From positions 2,790,001 through 2,854,000 of the forward strand of contig JAXLUI010000001.1 in assembly GCA_046329585.1 (NCBI GenBank): a stretch of 64,000 bases of DNA. The letters run 5' to 3'. Position numbers and translations under genes: made by a program. The DNA is from DLKC01 sp002478885. Lineage in GTDB: Bacteria > Bacteroidota > Bacteroidia > Chitinophagales > Chitinophagaceae. Positions 7,750 to 16,360 of this stretch are shown piece by piece. The notes below the pieces were generated by a model. It had not been told where the DNA came from, made no database searches, and saw only the letters and a list, made by a program, of their open reading frames with translations. Position 1 is the stretch's first letter. The number at the start of each line of letters is the position of its first letter.

Positions 7750-10700
7750 ATGCAAAAAGTAAAATTTCTGTATTTTATTCCTTTTCTTTTTTTGTGCCTG
7801 ATCACACAGGCTCAAAATCGTACTGTTAAAGGGAAGGTTGTTGCGGCATCTAATAATGCGCCTTTGGCGGGTGCATCTATTACTGTCAAAGGCAAAACAA
7901 CCGGCGCTTTAACTGCAAATGATGGTTCATTTAGTTTGAGTGTTCCAACTGGTCCTGTTGTAATGGTTGTTTCGTCAATTGGCTATGCTACCCTCGAAAA
8001 GTCTGTAGCCGCCGATGAATCTGAGATAACGATAACACTCGCAGAAGCTCAGGGCAATCTCAATGAAGTAGTTGTAACGGCTTTAGGTATTACAAGACAA
8101 GCCAAAACGCTTGTTTATGCAACTCAAACAGTAAAAACTTCTGAATTGACAGAAGTACGTGATCCAAACAACGTACTGAACTCACTTTCAGGTAAAGTGG
8201 CTAATGCTGTGGTAAATCAGGGTTCTGGTGGTCCGGGAAGCGGAGCCAGAATTGTATTAAGGGGAAACCGATCTATTCAAGGTAGCAATAATGCTTTGAT
8301 AGTTGTGGATGGTGTGCCAATTGATAACAGCACTAACGGCACTGCATCAAGCGATTTCGGTTCTGTTAATGGTTCAGATGGAGCTTCCAATATAAATCCC
8401 GATGACATTGAATCTGTAACTGTTTTGCGTGGTGCATCTGCAGCAGCTCTTTATGGAAGTCAGGCCGGAAATGGTGTAATTGTAATTACAACTAAAAAAG
8501 GTAAGAAAGACAAACTATCTGTAACGCTCAATTCCGGGGTTACTTCCGAGAAGCCTTTTGCATTACCTTATTTTCAAAATCAGTATGGTCAGGGTAATGG
8601 TGGTGAAATGGATGTTACATCTGGCGAAAGCTGGGGTGCAAAAATGACGGGTCAGTCTATTACGAATTATCTCGGAAATCCCGGCACTTATTCTGCGCAA
8701 CCTGATAATGTGAAAGATTTTTTTAGAACAGGAACCAGCATCAATAATTCAATCGGCATATCTGGTGGGTCCGATAAAATGCAGACTTACATGTCATACA
8801 CAAATAACCTGATACAAGGTATTGTTCCTGAAAATGATTTGACTCGTAATACCATTAACCTCAGAATAACAAATCAAATCAGTAGCAAGTTTTCTACTGA
8901 CGCCAAAATCACTTATATTAATCAACATATCCAGGACAAACCAAGAACTGGTGAAGAAAATTCTCCAGTAAGTGACATTTACCAAATCCCAAGGAATGTA
9001 CCAATTACTGATGCACAGCAATTTGAATATACCAATAATGTGGGTATTCCTACACCAACTACCTGGCCGTCTACGCTCAGTTCTATTTATCAAAATCCCT
9101 ATTGGATGATTGGTAGAACTCACATTCTGGAAAAAAGAGATCGTGTAATAGGATTTCTTTCCGCTAAATACAAAATAACTGACTGGTTGTCTATTACTGG
9201 TAGAGCGAATCTCGACAGAACTTTTGAAAATGGTGAAAATCAGGTTTCTCTCGGCACAATTCTCTGGAGTAGCTCAGGAGGTAACTATTCTCTATATAAT
9301 CTAAATATCACTCAACAGTGGTACGACGTAATGGTAGAGGGTAACAATAATATTACTAAAGATTTGAAAGTTAATTATCGTGTTGGGGCAATTTATCAGG
9401 ATGCTGTTTATAACAACACCAGTTCAAATGCCAATGGTTTGAATGTTACAAATAAATTCAGCATGAATTTCGCGGCGGCTCCATCTGTATCCTCCTCTGG
9501 TTCACAAGTCCAAACTCAATCAGTGTTTGGTCAGGCAAACTTTTCCTGGAAAGATGTACTGTTCTTAGATGCGAGCTTACGTAACGACTGGGATTCAAGA
9601 CTGCCCAAACCTTATACCTTCCAGTATCCTTCAGTTGGTCTTTCAGCTGTATTGTCAGACATGATCACCTTGCCAAAAGCCATCTCATTCCTCAAGGCAA
9701 GTGGAAACTATGCCGAAGTAGGTAATGGAGGTCGGTTTGGATTGTTGAACTCAGTATATAATTACAGTCCCGGCGCAGGTAATGGCTTTTTGCAAAGAAG
9801 TGCAACTTTACCTATTCCTGGTCTTAAGCCGGAAATTGTTAAAAATCTTGAGTTTGGAATCGAAGCGAGGTTTATCAAAAACCGCATAGGATTTACCGCT
9901 ACTTACTATAAGAGCAATTCATTTAACCAACTGTTACAAGTTAATTTGCCAGTTGCAACCGGTTACTCCAATCAGTATATCAATGCCGGTAACATCCAAA
10001 ACTCGGGTTTTGAATTTGTATTGAACGGAACAGCTATCAAAAACAAGAATTTTACCTGGGACATGACCTTCAACTTTGCTACAAATACGAGTAAGGTTGT
10101 TGAGCTTAGCCCTGATATCAAAATATTCTATCTTGGTGGAGGTTTCGGTCGTTCCGCAACTCCGGTTGTTGAAGAAGGCAAAAGTTATGGTGATCTGCTC
10201 GCTTTCAAATGGGCAACGGATGCAAAGGGGAATCACATAGTTGATGCTAATGGCAAGCCTGTAGCAACTTCAGCTCAGGAATACATTGGTAATTTTAATC
10301 CCAAGGCAACACTCGGATTTACCAATACGTTCCAGTATAAATCATTCTCCTTGCGTATTCTTATGGATGGGCGTATCGGCGGAACCATGGTTTCTGGTAC
10401 GGAAATGAATCTTGCATTCAGCGGAATTCCGGAAGTAACTCAAAACTATCGCGAAGGCGGTTGGAACCTTGGCGGTGTTACAGCTGACGGTAGTGCAAAC
10501 AGCAAAGAAATCACCAGCCAGGATTTTTGGCAGATTGCCTCTGGCAAACGTTACGGAAATGGTGAATTTTTTGCTTACGACGCAACCAATTTCAGAGTAA
10601 GGGAGGTTTCACTAGGGTATAATATTCCTGTAAGTGCAGGCTTCTTTATTAAACAAGCTAAACTGTCCTTGATTGGAAGAAACCTTTTCTGGCTTTATCG

Positions 10701-10854
10701 TGGAAGCTCAAAGCTCAATATACCTGGTCTTGATACAAGAAAGATGTGGTTTGATCCAGACATGAGCCTTGGTAACGGTAATTTCCAGGGTGTTGAATAT
10801 GGAGCAATGCCTTCCACTCGCTCAGTGGGTCTTAATCTTCAGCTTACTTTTTAA
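7750..10854 (+). CDS. SusC/RagA-family TonB-linked outer membrane protein
   Basis: A 1034-residue TonB-dependent receptor that imports glycan or other oligomers across the outer membrane with its SusD partner. Residues 1-21 are a signal peptide (FIPFLFLCLITQAQ). Residues 23-105 are a carboxypeptidase-regulatory-like domain (VKGKVVAASNNAPLAGASIT). Next come a TonB-box-like stretch (NEVVVTALG) and the plug domain with the SusC/RagA signature (GSNNALIVVDGVPIDN) at about residues 175-190. The remainder is the 22-strand barrel, ending in an aromatic residue (LNLQLTF). It is followed 27 bp later by its susD partner. The length is typical. The transported substrate cannot be named from sequence. Confidence 0.95.
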   Translation: MQKVKFLYFIPFLFLCLITQAQNRTVKGKVVAASNNAPLAGASITVKGKTTGALTANDGSFSLSVPTGPVVMVVSSIGYATLEKSVAADESEITITLAEAQGNLNEVVVTALGITRQAKTLVYATQTVKTSELTEVRDPNNVLNSLSGKVANAVVNQGSGGPGSGARIVLRGNRSIQGSNNALIVVDGVPIDNSTNGTASSDFGSVNGSDGASNINPDDIESVTVLRGASAAALYGSQAGNGVIVITTKKGKKDKLSVTLNSGVTSEKPFALPYFQNQYGQGNGGEMDVTSGESWGAKMTGQSITNYLGNPGTYSAQPDNVKDFFRTGTSINNSIGISGGSDKMQTYMSYTNNLIQGIVPENDLTRNTINLRITNQISSKFSTDAKITYINQHIQDKPRTGEENSPVSDIYQIPRNVPITDAQQFEYTNNVGIPTPTTWPSTLSSIYQNPYWMIGRTHILEKRDRVIGFLSAKYKITDWLSITGRANLDRTFENGENQVSLGTILWSSSGGNYSLYNLNITQQWYDVMVEGNNNITKDLKVNYRVGAIYQDAVYNNTSSNANGLNVTNKFSMNFAAAPSVSSSGSQVQTQSVFGQANFSWKDVLFLDASLRNDWDSRLPKPYTFQYPSVGLSAVLSDMITLPKAISFLKASGNYAEVGNGGRFGLLNSVYNYSPGAGNGFLQRSATLPIPGLKPEIVKNLEFGIEARFIKNRIGFTATYYKSNSFNQLLQVNLPVATGYSNQYINAGNIQNSGFEFVLNGTAIKNKNFTWDMTFNFATNTSKVVELSPDIKIFYLGGGFGRSATPVVEEGKSYGDLLAFKWATDAKGNHIVDANGKPVATSAQEYIGNFNPKATLGFTNTFQYKSFSLRILMDGRIGGTMVSGTEMNLAFSGIPEVTQNYREGGWNLGGVTADGSANSKEITSQDFWQIASGKRYGNGEFFAYDATNFRVREVSLGYNIPVSAGFFIKQAKLSLIGRNLFWLYRGSSKLNIPGLDTRKMWFDPDMSLGNGNFQGVEYGAMPSTRSVGLNLQLTF

Positions 10855-10881
10855 TAACCAAAAATTTAAAAGTATATAAAT

Positions 10882-12477
10882 ATGAAAAGAATAAATAAAC
10901 TGTTTAATCCACGGCTACCTGTTGCAATACTGCTTAGTACGGTCGTTCTGGCCTCATGTACTAAGAAGTTTGATGAAATTAATACAGACCGGAATGCAAT
11001 TGCAACCGTGGGTGCTTCTGAATTGCCATTCCTCTTTGCCAAAGCAGAACAAACTTCAATACCAAATATCTGGAACTACCAGGTTGCTCAAAACCTGTTC
11101 GCAGACCAGTATGCACAGTATTTTGCCTGTACAGCGACTTACTTCCCATCCGATAGATTGAACATCAGGATGGACTGGGTTGGCGCAGCCTTTAATCCAA
11201 TTTATACAGACCTTGTTCCTCAGCTCCAATCCATTTTCCAGGCATCTGAGCCAGGTTCTCCGGAATATGCACTGAGCCAGGTAGTTTGGGTGCTCGGCTT
11301 CCATAGGGTTACTGATTACTGGGGCCCAATTCCATATTTTAATGCTGGCGTTCCGGGGAAAACCGTTCCTTACGATGCACAGGATAAAATTTATGATGAC
11401 TTCTTTAAGAAACTTGATTCAGCAGCCAACGTACTGAAAAGTAATCCAAGCGCTGCACCGTTTGGCAGTTTCGACCTTATCTATGGCGGTAACGTAACTA
11501 AATGGTTGCATTTCACCAACTCTCTCAGGCTTCGGCTTGCTTTAAGAATATCAAAGGTTGACCCTGCAAGAGCAAAAGCAGAAGCAGAAGCAGCAGTTGC
11601 CGGTGGTGTTATGCAGACAAGTCCAGATGAAGATGCCTACATCAAAAAGAGCCTTAACGGCGCAGACAACAACGGTCTCTCTATCATGAGCGACTGGAAC
11701 GAGTTCCGTATGAGTGCCGCCATGGAATCTGTAATGAATGGTTATAAGGATCCACGCGAGTCTGTATATTGGTTACCTGCAGGCGCAGATCAGGGCAACC
11801 CTGCCGGTACCGGGAAATACGAAGGCTTAAGGAATGGTCTTACCTCAACACAGCTTACAGAAAATATCAACAAGCCCACATCCAACTCAAAAGTTGGTAA
11901 GCGTTGGTCTTCTCCTGCATTTGCTGGTAATGCCGACTACCTCACCACTCCTCTTAATGTGATGAGTGTAGCCGAATCTTATTTCAACCGCGCAGAAGGT
12001 GCCGTGCTTGGGTGGAACATGGGTGGCGATGCTAAAACGCTTTATGAAGAAGGCATCCGTCAGTCTATGCACCAATGGGGTATAACAGACGAAGCCGCAA
12101 TTACTGCTTACCTCAATAGTAGTGCAGTTCCGGTAGCTCCAAATGATTACCTCAATTCTCCTGCAGTTTCTACCGCGCCAATTAAATACGATGGCACAAG
12201 GGCTAAAGAACAAATCGCAATTCAGAAATGGCTGGCAATGTTCCCTGATGGTAATGAGGCATGGTCCGACTATAGAAGAGGACGTAATTTTATCCTTTAC
12301 CCTGTAGCCAACTCAGAAAATGCTGATATTCCAAATCCAACTACACAGTGGATAAGAAGAATTCCATTCCTGCTTTCTGAAACACAGAACAACAAAGCAG
12401 CAGTTGAAGCTGCTGTACCATTGCTTGGTGCCGGCGGCGACAAGGTTACCACACCATTATGGTGGGATAAAAACTAA
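10882..12477 (+). CDS. SusD/RagB-family outer-membrane nutrient-binding lipoprotein
   Basis: A 531-residue surface lipoprotein. The N-terminus carries a lipoprotein signal peptide with lipobox (TVVLASC, Cys about residue 26) and the acidic KKFDEINTDRNA that often follows in SusD-like proteins. The helical TPR-like body contains QVVWVLGFHRVTDYWGPIPYF, a hallmark of the SusD-like_2 subfamily. It binds the ligand at the cell surface and acts as a lid on the upstream SusC barrel. A hairpin terminator follows within 25 bp of the stop, so the operon seems to end here. Confidence 0.93.
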   Translation: MKRINKLFNPRLPVAILLSTVVLASCTKKFDEINTDRNAIATVGASELPFLFAKAEQTSIPNIWNYQVAQNLFADQYAQYFACTATYFPSDRLNIRMDWVGAAFNPIYTDLVPQLQSIFQASEPGSPEYALSQVVWVLGFHRVTDYWGPIPYFNAGVPGKTVPYDAQDKIYDDFFKKLDSAANVLKSNPSAAPFGSFDLIYGGNVTKWLHFTNSLRLRLALRISKVDPARAKAEAEAAVAGGVMQTSPDEDAYIKKSLNGADNNGLSIMSDWNEFRMSAAMESVMNGYKDPRESVYWLPAGADQGNPAGTGKYEGLRNGLTSTQLTENINKPTSNSKVGKRWSSPAFAGNADYLTTPLNVMSVAESYFNRAEGAVLGWNMGGDAKTLYEEGIRQSMHQWGITDEAAITAYLNSSAVPVAPNDYLNSPAVSTAPIKYDGTRAKEQIAIQKWLAMFPDGNEAWSDYRRGRNFILYPVANSENADIPNPTTQWIRRIPFLLSETQNNKAAVEAAVPLLGAGGDKVTTPLWWDKN

Positions 12478-12497
12478 GTTTACATATTCTTAAAAAG

Positions 12498-12530
12498 AAA
12501 TTCCATCACATTTGTGGTGGAATTTTTTTT
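12498..12530 (+). terminator. Rho-independent terminator of the susCD operon
   Basis: AATTCCATCAC and GTGGTGGAATT form an 11-bp stem (one G.U pair) around a short TTT-rich loop, followed by a run of eight T. It begins 21 bp after the susD stop. Confidence 0.85.
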
Positions 12531-12554
12531 GACACGAGCTTTTTGTTCATATAG

Positions 12555-12664
12555 CATCGCCGATTGTGTCACTCCCGTGTACGTTCAGGGCAATGCTCAG
12601 CAATAAACAAAGCGCTGAAGTGTGCGACGCAACAAAAGCTTAATAGCAGCTCAAATGCCCGGCC
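12555..12664. repeat. Paired dispersed repeat element (GTGTCAC arm left, GCGTCGC arm right)
   Basis: The left arm ATTGTGTCACTCCCGTGTAC is at 12563-12582, preceded by CATCGCCG. The right arm GCTGAAGTGTGCGACGCAAC is at 12614-12633, followed after 23 bp by the outer box GCCCGGCC at 12657-12664. The loop is 31 bp. The element lies between the susCD terminator and the VCBS gene. Confidence 0.85.
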
Positions 12665-12709
12665 TAAAACAATTATTTTCTACATTTACAACAACTAATT
12701 TTCTTGTTA

Positions 12710-15700
12710 ATGCGTACATATATTTCATGCCTGCTGCTATTGAGTACTTTCTTTTTTTTCTCCTGTACCGACGATAAATCGCATCTCTTTACAGAGATGG
12801 ATAAAAGCACAACCGGCGTTAATTTTCAAAACACCTTTTTTGAAGATGGGCCACTAAATGTTGCCAATTATATTTATTTCTATAACGGAGGCGGCGTGGC
12901 TGTTGGCGACATAAATAACGACGGTTTACAAGACATTCTTTTTACCGGCAACATGGTGCGTAACAGACTTTTTTTGAACAAGGGTAATTTTAAATTCGAG
13001 GATATTACAGCAAACAGCGGTGTTGATAAAATGCAGGGCTGGTGCACCGGGGCAAACATGATTGATATTAATAACGATGGCAAACTGGATATTTATATAT
13101 GCCGCAGCGCAGACATTAACCCAAAGATGCGCACCAATCTTTTGTTTATTAATAATGGCAATCTTACCTTTTCTGAGCAGGCAGAGAAATATGGCCTTGC
13201 CGACTCTGGCTACTCAACGCAGTCTGCTTTTTTTGACTATGATAAAGATGGCGACCTGGATTGCTATATCATAAATCACTCTTTGCAAAAATATACTGCG
13301 GGTGTGCAGGATAATCCGGCTATTCGCAATGAGTACAATGCGAATTTTGCCAATAAATTGTACAGGAACGATAACGGGCATTTTACTGATGTGAGCAAAG
13401 AATCGGGTATTACGTCTAATGTGCTCACTTTTGGGTTGGGTATTGCCGTATCCGATATTAATAATGACGGCTGGCCCGATGTTATGGTCTCAAACGATTT
13501 TAATGAACCCGACTACCTTTTCATCAACAACCGAAACGGCACTTTTACGGAGTCACTCAAGAAATGTATGGACCAGATATCTCTTTATTCTATGGGTTCC
13601 GATGCGGCCGATTATAACAACGATGGGCTTGTGGATTTTTTAACACTTGACATGTTGCCGGAAGATAACAAGACGCAGAAGATGCACAGCGGCGCAGAAA
13701 ATTTCGATAAATTCCAATTGCTGTTTGCGAAGGGCTACTATTATGAGTACAGCCGTAATATGTTGCAGAAAAATAACGGGGATGGAACTTTTAGCGAAGT
13801 TGGTCAGCTTGCGGGTGTATCAAATACAGATTGGAGTTGGTCTGCATTATTCAACGATTATGACAACGATGGATACAAAGATCTTTTTATAACCAACGGT
13901 TATGTGAAAGACTATACCGAAATGGATTTTATGAAGTACTCGGTTGACAGGCTTGTGCGTTCCATGCATGGCGACCAGGTAGAGGCGATCCCCGACTACA
14001 TAAAAAAAATGCCCACGAACTTTATTCCTAATTACGCTTTAAGAAATAAGGGCGACGGTACTTTTGAAAAGGCCAATGATCAATGGGGTATAATTAAGCC
14101 AACGGTTTCTGCAGGAGCTGCATATGTTGATCTTGATAATGACGGTGACGAGGACATAGTGGTAAACAATGCAAATGACTTTGCGGGTCTGTATAGAAAC
14201 AACAGTGAGTCTATAGCGCAAAATAATTATCTTAAAATTCAATTGCATGGGGATGCCGGGAACGCAAGGGGTATAGGATCAAAAGTGAAAGTTTACTGCG
14301 GAGGTAAATTCATGTACCAGGAACAATCGCCGGTTCGGGGCTTTGAATCGGCTGTTGATCCAGTGCTGAATTTTGGTTTGGGAAAAAATAGTACAGTCGA
14401 CTCCCTGGTTATTATATGGCCCAACAACAAAATGCAGAAACTCACCAACTTAAAAAGCAATCAGACTGTTGATGTAAAAATCACTGATGCACCGGGTGAA
14501 TACATTTACGATACGGTGTTGGATAAAACCAAAATGCTTTTTACCGCAAACGCTTCCGCAGAAATAAAACATGTGGAGAATGAATACAACGATTTTACCG
14601 TGCAATTGCTGATGCCAAATTTTCTTTCAAGGCAGGGACCATGTATCGCAGTTGGCGACATTAACAAAGACGGGCTTGATGACATGTTTTTCGGCGGTGC
14701 TAAAGGAATGCTATCTGCCATCTATCTCCAAAACGAAACCGGTGGATTTGTTTTGAAACAAGAGCCCGCTTTTGCTGCCGATCTTCAGAGCGAAGACGTG
14801 GCGGCAACTTTCTTCGATGCGGATGGCGACGGCGACGTTGATCTTTATGTGGCAAGTGGCGGTTACGAGTTCGCAGAAAATGACCCGTTACTGCAAGACA
14901 GGCTTTATATAAACGATGGCAAAGGCAACTTTAGTAAAAATGCCAATGCACTTCCGCAAATGCTTACCAGTAGTGGCTGTGTTAAGGCTGGCGATATAGA
15001 TGGAGATGGCGATTTAGACTTATTTGTTGGCGGAAGAGTTGTGCCGGGAAAATATCCTCTAATACCCCGTAGTTATATATTGCTTAATGATGGCAAAGGC
15101 AATTTCAAAGATGGAACAAATGATGTGTCACCTGCTTTGAAAAATATGGGTCTGGTTACTGATGCTTTGCTCACAGATATTAATAATGATGGTAAAGCCG
15201 ATCTTGTGGTAGTTGGTGAGTGGATGCCGATTAAAATATTTTTGAATCAATCGGGAAAATTGAACGACGCTTCTGCTTCCTATATAAAGTTTGCCAGCAC
15301 AGGTTGGTGGAACCGCATTATAGAGGAAGATCTTGATGGTGATGGCGATAGAGACCTTGTTGTGGGGAACTGCGGATTAAACACACAATTTAAAACGAGT
15401 GAGAAAGAACCGATGACCCTTTACTATAAAGACTTTGACGGTAATGGATCAATCGATCCACTGTTATGTTATTACATTGGAGGAGTTTCTTACCCCGCGG
15501 CCTCAAGAGATGACGTTACAGACCAACTGCCTGTTTTAAAGAAAAAATTTCTTGAATATAAAACTTATGCTAACGCAACTATCAATGATATGTTCACGCC
15601 CGATCAACTGAAAGATGCATCGGTGTTAAAAGCTGAGATTATGCAAACCGTTTATCTAGAAAATAAGGGCCGCTATGGTTTTGTTCAGCATGCTTTACCA

Positions 15701-16009
15701 CTGGAAGCGCAATATGCACCGGTTTACGGCATCACTGTTATAGACGCAAACAATGATGGAAAGAAAGATCTTTTACTTGCCGGCAATAATATGTGGACCC
15801 GCATTAAATTCGGCCGTTATAGCGCCAATCACGGCGTGCTGCTGCTTGGTGATGGTAAAGGCAGTTTCACTTATATGCCGCAATATGAAAGCGGGTTGCA
15901 ATTGAAAGGCGACGTTAGAGGCCTTGCGCTGGTAAAAGGAAAAGCAAGCTACCAGGTTGTCGCAGGCATAAACGATGCGCCTGCCGTTCTTATTAAGCCC
16001 AGCAAATAA
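12710..16009 (+). CDS. VCBS/FG-GAP repeat lipoprotein with ASPIC/UnbV domain
   Basis: A 1099-residue predicted lipoprotein (signal with lipobox FFFFSC, Cys about residue 19). It contains many FG-GAP/VCBS-type calcium-loop repeats of the form DxNxDGxxD (for example GDINNDGLQDILFTGN, YDKDGDLDCYI, DADGDGDVDLYVASGG), which build beta-propeller blades. Near residues 520-585 is an ASPIC/UnbV-like segment (ARGIGSKVKVYCGG...SPVRGFES...FGLGKNSTVDSLVIIWP). Proteins of this CRTAC1-like group are abundant near SusCD loci in Chitinophagaceae, and their function is not established. I use the ATG at 12710; a TTG two codons earlier is also in frame. A repeat element separates it from the susCD operon, so co-transcription is uncertain. 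Confidence 0.88.
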   Translation: MRTYISCLLLLSTFFFFSCTDDKSHLFTEMDKSTTGVNFQNTFFEDGPLNVANYIYFYNGGGVAVGDINNDGLQDILFTGNMVRNRLFLNKGNFKFEDITANSGVDKMQGWCTGANMIDINNDGKLDIYICRSADINPKMRTNLLFINNGNLTFSEQAEKYGLADSGYSTQSAFFDYDKDGDLDCYIINHSLQKYTAGVQDNPAIRNEYNANFANKLYRNDNGHFTDVSKESGITSNVLTFGLGIAVSDINNDGWPDVMVSNDFNEPDYLFINNRNGTFTESLKKCMDQISLYSMGSDAADYNNDGLVDFLTLDMLPEDNKTQKMHSGAENFDKFQLLFAKGYYYEYSRNMLQKNNGDGTFSEVGQLAGVSNTDWSWSALFNDYDNDGYKDLFITNGYVKDYTEMDFMKYSVDRLVRSMHGDQVEAIPDYIKKMPTNFIPNYALRNKGDGTFEKANDQWGIIKPTVSAGAAYVDLDNDGDEDIVVNNANDFAGLYRNNSESIAQNNYLKIQLHGDAGNARGIGSKVKVYCGGKFMYQEQSPVRGFESAVDPVLNFGLGKNSTVDSLVIIWPNNKMQKLTNLKSNQTVDVKITDAPGEYIYDTVLDKTKMLFTANASAEIKHVENEYNDFTVQLLMPNFLSRQGPCIAVGDINKDGLDDMFFGGAKGMLSAIYLQNETGGFVLKQEPAFAADLQSEDVAATFFDADGDGDVDLYVASGGYEFAENDPLLQDRLYINDGKGNFSKNANALPQMLTSSGCVKAGDIDGDGDLDLFVGGRVVPGKYPLIPRSYILLNDGKGNFKDGTNDVSPALKNMGLVTDALLTDINNDGKADLVVVGEWMPIKIFLNQSGKLNDASASYIKFASTGWWNRIIEEDLDGDGDRDLVVGNCGLNTQFKTSEKEPMTLYYKDFDGNGSIDPLLCYYIGGVSYPAASRDDVTDQLPVLKKKFLEYKTYANATINDMFTPDQLKDASVLKAEIMQTVYLENKGRYGFVQHALPLEAQYAPVYGITVIDANNDGKKDLLLAGNNMWTRIKFGRYSANHGVLLLGDGKGSFTYMPQYESGLQLKGDVRGLALVKGKASYQVVAGINDAPAVLIKPSK

Positions 16010-16024
16010 GTAATACATTTTTGT

Positions 16025-16213
16025 ACCGGGCTTATGTACCTTATTTCATCGCCTGTTGCGTAGCACCCTTGTGCTAACGAACATCTACAAGCTTTTAATT
16101 TTGGAAACAGTGTATTTGTTATTGATTTTGTTTGCAAGTTTACCAGCTGCTTATTGCTCAACAGCACAAGTGAGTGACACAACAGGCGATACTATTTGTG
16201 CAACTGCCGGGCA
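16025..16213. repeat. Paired dispersed repeat element (GCGTCGC-type arm left, GTGTCAC arm right)
   Basis: In order: outer box ACCGGGC at 16025-16031, flank ATCGCCT, left arm GTTGCGTAGCACCCTTGTGC (16055-16074), 89-bp loop, right arm GCACAAGTGAGTGACACAAC (16164-16183), flank AGGCGAT, outer box TGCCGGGC (16206-16213). The flanks ATCGCCTGTTG/CAACAGGCGAT are perfectly inverted. The inner GTGC/GCAC ends differ from the usual GTAC but still match each other. It lies just after the VCBS stop. Confidence 0.9.
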
Positions 16214-16244
16214 TAAAAATTCCTTATCGCGTAACACAGCACAT

Positions 16245-16287
16245 AAAAAAACCGTTCCGCATTCCGTTTTTCAACGGCGCGAAACGG
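16245..16287 (-). terminator. Rho-independent terminator of the RND efflux operon
   Basis: Read on the minus strand, CCGTTTCGC (16287-16279) pairs with GCGGAACGG (16260-16252) in a 9-bp stem with one G.U. The loop contains a second small hairpin (CCGTT/AACGG), and the stem is followed by seven T. It lies 74 bp beyond the permease stop. Confidence 0.75.
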
Positions 16288-16360
16288 ATCGTTTCGGTGT
16301 TCACAGTAGCGTTAGCATTTAACCAAAACCAACAGCGTTTATAGTAAGTTTATCTAATTT

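Noticed and set aside
12555..12664. Paired arms as ordinary rho-independent terminators
   Set aside because: Loops of 31-95 bp, no T tract, and genuine terminators already present next to several of them (after susD, DUF502, ompA, typA and the RND operon).
16056..16322. Small hydrophobic open frame after the VCBS gene
   Set aside because: It runs through both arms of a repeat element and the RND terminator, and has no homologue-like features.
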